From assembly GCF_019263805.1 (NCBI RefSeq), contig NZ_CP079195.1, positions 1,119,501 through 1,183,500 on the forward strand: DNA of 64,000 nucleotides. Direction: 5' to 3'. This document shows positions 60,546 through 64,000 of the stretch, piece by piece. Source of the stretch: Polaribacter sp. NJDZ03 (GTDB lineage Bacteria > Bacteroidota > Bacteroidia > Flavobacteriales > Flavobacteriaceae). Numbering within the stretch: position 1 is the first letter of the stretch; the number at the start of each line of letters is the position of its first letter. The notes beneath the pieces were generated by a model. That model ran no database searches and was not told where the DNA came from. It saw only the letters and a program-made list of their open reading frames with translations. The translations under genes were made by a program, and so were the position numbers.

Positions 60546-62717
60546 TTATTTAGTCTCTAATTTATCTTCTAAAGCTAAAAAGAAAGTGTACATTTTTGCA
60601 GTTTCTTTAAGCGCATCAAAACGCCCAGAAGCTCCTCCATGACCTGCTTCCATATTTGTTTCTAACAACAGTAAATTATTATCTGTTTTTAACTCACGTA
60701 ATTTTGCTACCCATTTTGCAGGCTCCCAATATTGCACTTGAGAGTCATGAAAACCAGTAGTTACTAAAATATTAGGGTAGTCTTTTTCTTTAACCTGATC
60801 GTAAGGTGAATACGATTTTATATAATCGTAATATTCTTTATCATTAGGGTTTCCCCATTCGTCATATTCTCCAGTAGTAAGCGGAATGCTGTCATCTAAC
60901 ATGGTAGAAATTACATCTACAAAAGGTACAGAAGCAATAATTCCGTTATACAATTCCGGATTCATATTTACAATAGCTCCCATTAACAAACCTCCTGCAG
61001 AACCTCCCATAGCGTATAAATGCTCTGGTGATGTGTAGTTGTTATCAATTAAATACTGAGAACAATCGATAAAATCATTAAAGGTATTTTTCTTATTCAA
61101 CATTTTACCGTCTTCATACCATTCTCTACCTAAGTATTCGCTACCGCGGATGTGCGCCAAAGCATAGACAAAACCTCTATCTAACAAACTTAAACGAGTG
61201 GTAGAAAAACTATCTGGAATGGTATATCCATAAGAACCATACGCATATTGTAATATAGGCGTGTTATTATTTAGTTCTGTATCTTTATGATAAACCAAAG
61301 AAATAGCTACTTTTTTTCCATCTCTAGTAGTTGCCCAAACACGTCTGCTTAGGTAGTTTTCTTTGTTAAATTTTCCTCCTAAAACTTCTTGTTCTTTTTT
61401 AATTTCCTTAGATTGATCTTTCATATTAAAATCAATCACAGAACTAGGTGTTGTAAAAGAATTGTATGAATAACGAATAACGTCTGTATCAAAATCTGGA
61501 TTTGCATATACCCCTACAGAATACGTTTCTTCATTAAAAGGTAAGTAATAATCTTTTGTTTCATCCCAACGCTTAATACGTATTTTATTTAAGCCATTGG
61601 TACGTTCTTCTAAAACTAAATAGTCTTTAAATATTGAAAAATCTTCTAATAAAGTATCATCTCTATGCGGAATTACATCTACCCAATTGTCTTTTGTAGT
61701 ATTTGTAATTGGTGTTTTCATCAATTTAAAATTGATAGCATTATCTTTATTTGTTAGCAAGTAAAAATAATCTCCAAAATGTGCTACACTATATTCTAAA
61801 TCTCTTTCTCTTGGTTGCAACATTGTAAATGCTCCTGTTGGATTATCTGCATCTAAATATTGTGCTTCTGTAGAAACGGTATTGTAAGAACCAATAATAA
61901 TGTATTTATCAGATTTAGATTTGGTTACATACGTACCAAATGTATCGTCATCTTCATGAAAAACTTCTACATCCTCAGAGGTTGGTGTACCTAAAACATG
62001 TCTAAAAACCTTTTCACTTCTTAACGTTTCTGGATTCTTTTTGGTATAAAAAATAGTTTTATTATCATTTGCCCAAACAGAGCCACCTGTTGTATTTTCT
62101 ATAATATCTTTATAAATTTCGCCAGTTTCTAAGTTTTTGATTCTTAAAAAATATTGTCTTCTACTTACTGTATCTGTAGCAAAAACCATCAATTTATTAT
62201 TAGAAGAAATATTTAAACCTCCTAATTGATAATAATCGAAATCTTTAGCCATTTCGTTTACATTAAAAAGCACTTCTTCTGCTGCTTCTAAATTTTCTTT
62301 TTTACGGCTGTAAATTGGGTATTGATTGCCAATCTCATATCTAGTAATATAAAAATAACCGTTGTCTTTATAAGGTACAGAAGAATCATCTTCTTTTATT
62401 CTACCTTTCATTTCTTCGAATAATTCTTCTTGAAAGGGTTTTGTATATGCCGTTACCTCATTATAATAGGTGTTTTCCTCTTCTAAATAGTTGACTACTT
62501 TTTCTGTTTGAGCATCTTTGTCTACGGCATTTTTTTGCTCATCAGACAAACGCATCCAAAAATAATTATCTATTCTAACATCTCCGTGTTTCTCTAACTT
62601 TGTAGGCTGTTTTTCCGCTACTGGAGTTTTTGCATCTGTACTTTTCATGGTCTTATTTTTACAAGCGGTTGCAAATGTAAGGCTTAATACAACGAAAGGA
62701 ATAACTATTTTTCTCAT
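60546..62717 (-). CDS. S9-family serine oligopeptidase (oligopeptidase B type)
   Basis: 723 residues. Lipoprotein-type signal (LTFATAC), seven-bladed propeller, then alpha/beta hydrolase domain with the nucleophile GGSAGGLLMG, SVPFVDVIST and the catalytic His in EAGHGGASG. It would cut short peptides in the periplasm, preferably after basic residues or proline. Homologues of this size are labelled oligopeptidase B or prolyl oligopeptidase. Monocistronic and divergent from ybaB. Confidence 0.94.
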   Translation of the reverse strand: MRKIVIPFVVLSLTFATACKNKTMKSTDAKTPVAEKQPTKLEKHGDVRIDNYFWMRLSDEQKNAVDKDAQTEKVVNYLEEENTYYNEVTAYTKPFQEELFEEMKGRIKEDDSSVPYKDNGYFYITRYEIGNQYPIYSRKKENLEAAEEVLFNVNEMAKDFDYYQLGGLNISSNNKLMVFATDTVSRRQYFLRIKNLETGEIYKDIIENTTGGSVWANDNKTIFYTKKNPETLRSEKVFRHVLGTPTSEDVEVFHEDDDTFGTYVTKSKSDKYIIIGSYNTVSTEAQYLDADNPTGAFTMLQPRERDLEYSVAHFGDYFYLLTNKDNAINFKLMKTPITNTTKDNWVDVIPHRDDTLLEDFSIFKDYLVLEERTNGLNKIRIKRWDETKDYYLPFNEETYSVGVYANPDFDTDVIRYSYNSFTTPSSVIDFNMKDQSKEIKKEQEVLGGKFNKENYLSRRVWATTRDGKKVAISLVYHKDTELNNNTPILQYAYGSYGYTIPDSFSTTRLSLLDRGFVYALAHIRGSEYLGREWYEDGKMLNKKNTFNDFIDCSQYLIDNNYTSPEHLYAMGGSAGGLLMGAIVNMNPELYNGIIASVPFVDVISTMLDDSIPLTTGEYDEWGNPNDKEYYDYIKSYSPYDQVKEKDYPNILVTTGFHDSQVQYWEPAKWVAKLRELKTDNNLLLLETNMEAGHGGASGRFDALKETAKMYTFFLALEDKLETK

Positions 62718-62723
62718 TTTTGG

Positions 62724-62756
62724 TTGATTTAAATTCTTATAAAAATACTAAATTTG
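62724..62756 (+). promoter_or_regulatory. Promoter of the ybaB-DUF2752-CCC gene run
   Basis: TTG (62724-62726), 22 bases, then TAAATTTG (62749-62756). A full match to the Bacteroidota consensus; initiation near 62763, start codon at 62785. Confidence 0.65.
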
Positions 62757-62784
62757 TAGCAAACTTAAATTTTAATAAAAAAAT

Positions 62785-63108
62785 ATGTTAGGAGACTTAT
62801 CAGGAATGATGAATAAGCTTAAAGAGGCTCAGCAAAAAGTAGAAGAAACAAAAACAAGATTAAATTCTGTTTTAGTAGATGAAGTAGCCGCAGATGGTAA
62901 ACTAAAAATAACTTTAACAGCAAACAGAGAAATTAAATCTATTTCTATAGATAATTCTTTGCTAGAAGATGCCGAAGAATTAGAAGATTATTTAATTCTA
63001 GCTTTAAATAAAGCCATCGAAAAAGCAACCAAAATTAATGATGCAGAAATGGCTGTTGCCGCTAAAAGCGGAATGCCAAACATACCAGGAATGGACATGT
63101 TTAAATAA
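62785..63108 (+). CDS. YbaB/EbfC family nucleoid-associated protein
   Basis: 107 residues. N-terminal helix ([18 protein letters not shown]), central beta-sheet with [23 protein letters not shown] and a C-terminal helix ending in a Gly/Pro/Met tail ([13 protein letters not shown]). It binds DNA and compacts the nucleoid. In many bacteria it is next to dnaX or recR, but not here. DUF2752 follows at 6 bases. Confidence 0.95.
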   Translation: MLGDLSGMMNKLKEAQQKVEETKTRLNSVLVDEVAADGKLKITLTANREIKSISIDNSLLEDAEELEDYLILALNKAIEKATKINDAEMAVAAKSGMPNIPGMDMFK

Positions 63109-63114
63109 TTACAG

Positions 63115-63414
63115 ATGTTTTTAAGTACAAATGACTATTTACTGCCTTGTTTAAATAAATCTCTTTTTGGAATAGATTGTCCAGGTTGCGGAATTCAAAG
63201 AGCATTTATGCTGCTTATAAAAGGAGACTTTGTAGCTGCTTTTAAAATGTACCCTGCAATTTACACGTTACTATTATTTGGTCTATTTGTATTGATAACC
63301 TTTAAATTTAGATTTAAGAACAAACAGAAAATAATTATATCATTTACAACCATAAACGTGCTTGTTATTGTAATTAGTTACTGCATTAAAATGAAACCTT
63401 TATTTACACTTTAA
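63115..63414 (+). CDS. DUF2752 small membrane protein
   Basis: 99 residues. It shows the DUF2752 core CPGCGIQRAFMLLIKGDFVAAFKMYP and two membrane helices (about 40-60 and 78-95). The CxxC pair may bind metal or form a disulfide. Function unknown. It lies between ybaB (6 bases) and the CCC-motif gene. Confidence 0.9.
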   Translation: MFLSTNDYLLPCLNKSLFGIDCPGCGIQRAFMLLIKGDFVAAFKMYPAIYTLLLFGLFVLITFKFRFKNKQKIIISFTTINVLVIVISYCIKMKPLFTL

Positions 63415-63423
63415 AAATTGAAC

Positions 63424-63756
63424 ATGGAAAAACAAAATTTACCCAATGCAACCACTTCTTTAGTACTTGGTATTTTATCTTTAGTAACTTGTATTTGCTA
63501 TGGAGTTTTAGGATTGCCTTTAGGTATTATTGCTTTTGTTTTAGGTAACAAAGCTATAAAAGAATACAACCTTAACCCAGAGAACTATAATAGTGTTGGT
63601 AACGCCACTGCAGGTAAAATAACAGGACTTATTGGTATTATATTAAACACAATTTTTATATTGTTAATTGTATGGTTCTTTTACCAAATAGGTTTAGAAA
63701 CTTTACAAGACCCAGCGTTGTTAGAACAAAGAATAAATGAAATATTTGGGCAATAA
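63424..63756 (+). CDS. CCC-motif membrane protein (DUF4190-like)
   Basis: 110 residues from ATG 63424 (an in-frame TTG two codons upstream is less likely). PNATTSLVLGILSLVTCICYGVLG, with the cysteine motif here reading CIC, then a second hydrophobic helix pair (GLIGIILNTIFILLIVW). I recall this as a family of small membrane proteins in Bacteroidota, often after DUF2752. Function unknown. Confidence 0.88.
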   Translation: MEKQNLPNATTSLVLGILSLVTCICYGVLGLPLGIIAFVLGNKAIKEYNLNPENYNSVGNATAGKITGLIGIILNTIFILLIVWFFYQIGLETLQDPALLEQRINEIFGQ

Positions 63757-63778
63757 ACACAACAAATATTAAATTACC

Positions 63779-63818
63779 AATACTGTAATTCTTTCTAAGA
63801 GTTGCAGTATTTTTTTTT
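63779..63818 (+). terminator. Terminator after the CCC-motif gene
   Basis: AATACTG and CAGTATT flank a 19-base loop, with a run of T after. Confidence 0.6.
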
Positions 63819-63870
63819 CAATTCATTTATATTTAACGTTATATAAACACAATAAAGCGTGTCTAAGTTG

Positions 63871-63878
63871 TATTTTTG
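63871..63878 (+). promoter_or_regulatory. -7 element of the last, truncated gene
   Basis: TATTTTTG matches TAnnTTTG; initiation near 63884, ATG at 63906. Confidence 0.55.
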
Positions 63879-63905
63879 CAGTTGATATTTAATCAAGTAA
63901 AAAAA

Positions 63906-64000
63906 ATGACAAATACCGAAAAAAAGAAGAAATCTTTAGTTTCAAAAATCCTTAAATGGGGTTCTATAACTGCTCTTGTATTGATAATAGCAGTAATTTC
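63906..64000 (+). CDS. Start of a membrane-anchored protein, cut by the window edge
   Basis: The first 31 codons read MTNTEKKKKSLVSKIL then a hydrophobic helix (WGSITALVLIIAVIS). A basic start followed by one helix fits an N-terminal anchor of a large envelope protein (AsmA/TamB-like) or a transporter accessory. The rest is outside the window, so I do not assign it. Confidence 0.6.
   Translation, partial: MTNTEKKKKSLVSKILKWGSITALVLIIAVI

Overview
The window looks like chromosomal DNA of a Bacteroidota bacterium of the family Flavobacteriaceae, in the broad Polaribacter/Tenacibaculum neighbourhood (the genus is an inference). The DNA is very AT-rich. Many genes are preceded by the Bacteroidota -7 element TAnnTTTG rather than a Pribnow box, and Shine-Dalgarno sequences are mostly absent. 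The gene content is typical of the group: bacillithiol deacetylase BshB1, a C-terminal half transketolase, CarboxypepD-reg TonB receptors, LytTR/LytS signalling, DUF6607/DUF6686/DUF2520 proteins, and a likely sulfonolipid gene pair.

Layout. 0-3 kb: rny, a 6S-type RNA, zapA and a coiled-coil gene in one minus-strand unit. 3-11 kb: M23 peptidase and TonB receptor, bcp, a seven-copy 156/157-bp tandem repeat array, endonuclease III without its Fe-S loop, a small MITE-like element, an SDR protein, a 47-aa small gene and an ECF sigma factor. 11.5-14.3 kb: uvrA, followed by a cluster of palindromic repeats and a membrane protein. 15.7-23 kb: the most distinctive block. It holds a decayed TonB receptor remnant divergent from DUF6607, ankyrin, DUF2271 (with a covalent-flavin motif), a PepSY/flavodoxin/FNR transmembrane reductase, DUF6686, and then a lipoprotein. 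I read it as an extracytosolic flavin-dependent reduction system, probably for iron, whose local receptor has died. 23-27 kb: a LytS-type kinase, a metallophosphoesterase and a LytTR regulator, then tRNA-Leu and tRNA-Lys.

27-42 kb is mostly housekeeping: aroK, a PRTase, hslR, an FKBP lipoprotein, an outer-membrane barrel, transketolase C-half, tRNA-His with a duplicated 3' fragment, bshB1, pckA, a trans-sulfuration enzyme, DUF2520, a KdsC-like phosphatase, a two-domain ABC ATPase with complementary active-site losses, pcm, a Gfo/Idh oxidoreductase and 3-hydroxyacyl-CoA dehydrogenase. 42-50 kb: a PagL-like deacylase, divergent dps/oxyR, an ABC-F protein, a TlpA-like lipoprotein without CxxC, and a DEAD-box helicase with a long leader. 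50-57.7 kb: a small exported protein, a complete RND efflux operon (MFP, permease, outer-membrane factor) and an alpha-carbonic anhydrase. 57.7-64 kb: a candidate small RNA, an acyltransferase plus cysteine-synthase-like pair (probable capnine/sulfonolipid pathway), an S9 peptidase, ybaB, two small membrane proteins and the start of one more gene.

No rRNA, CRISPR array, phage or intact insertion sequence was seen. Coordinates come from reading the sequence by eye. Family names come from recognition of motifs, not from searches.
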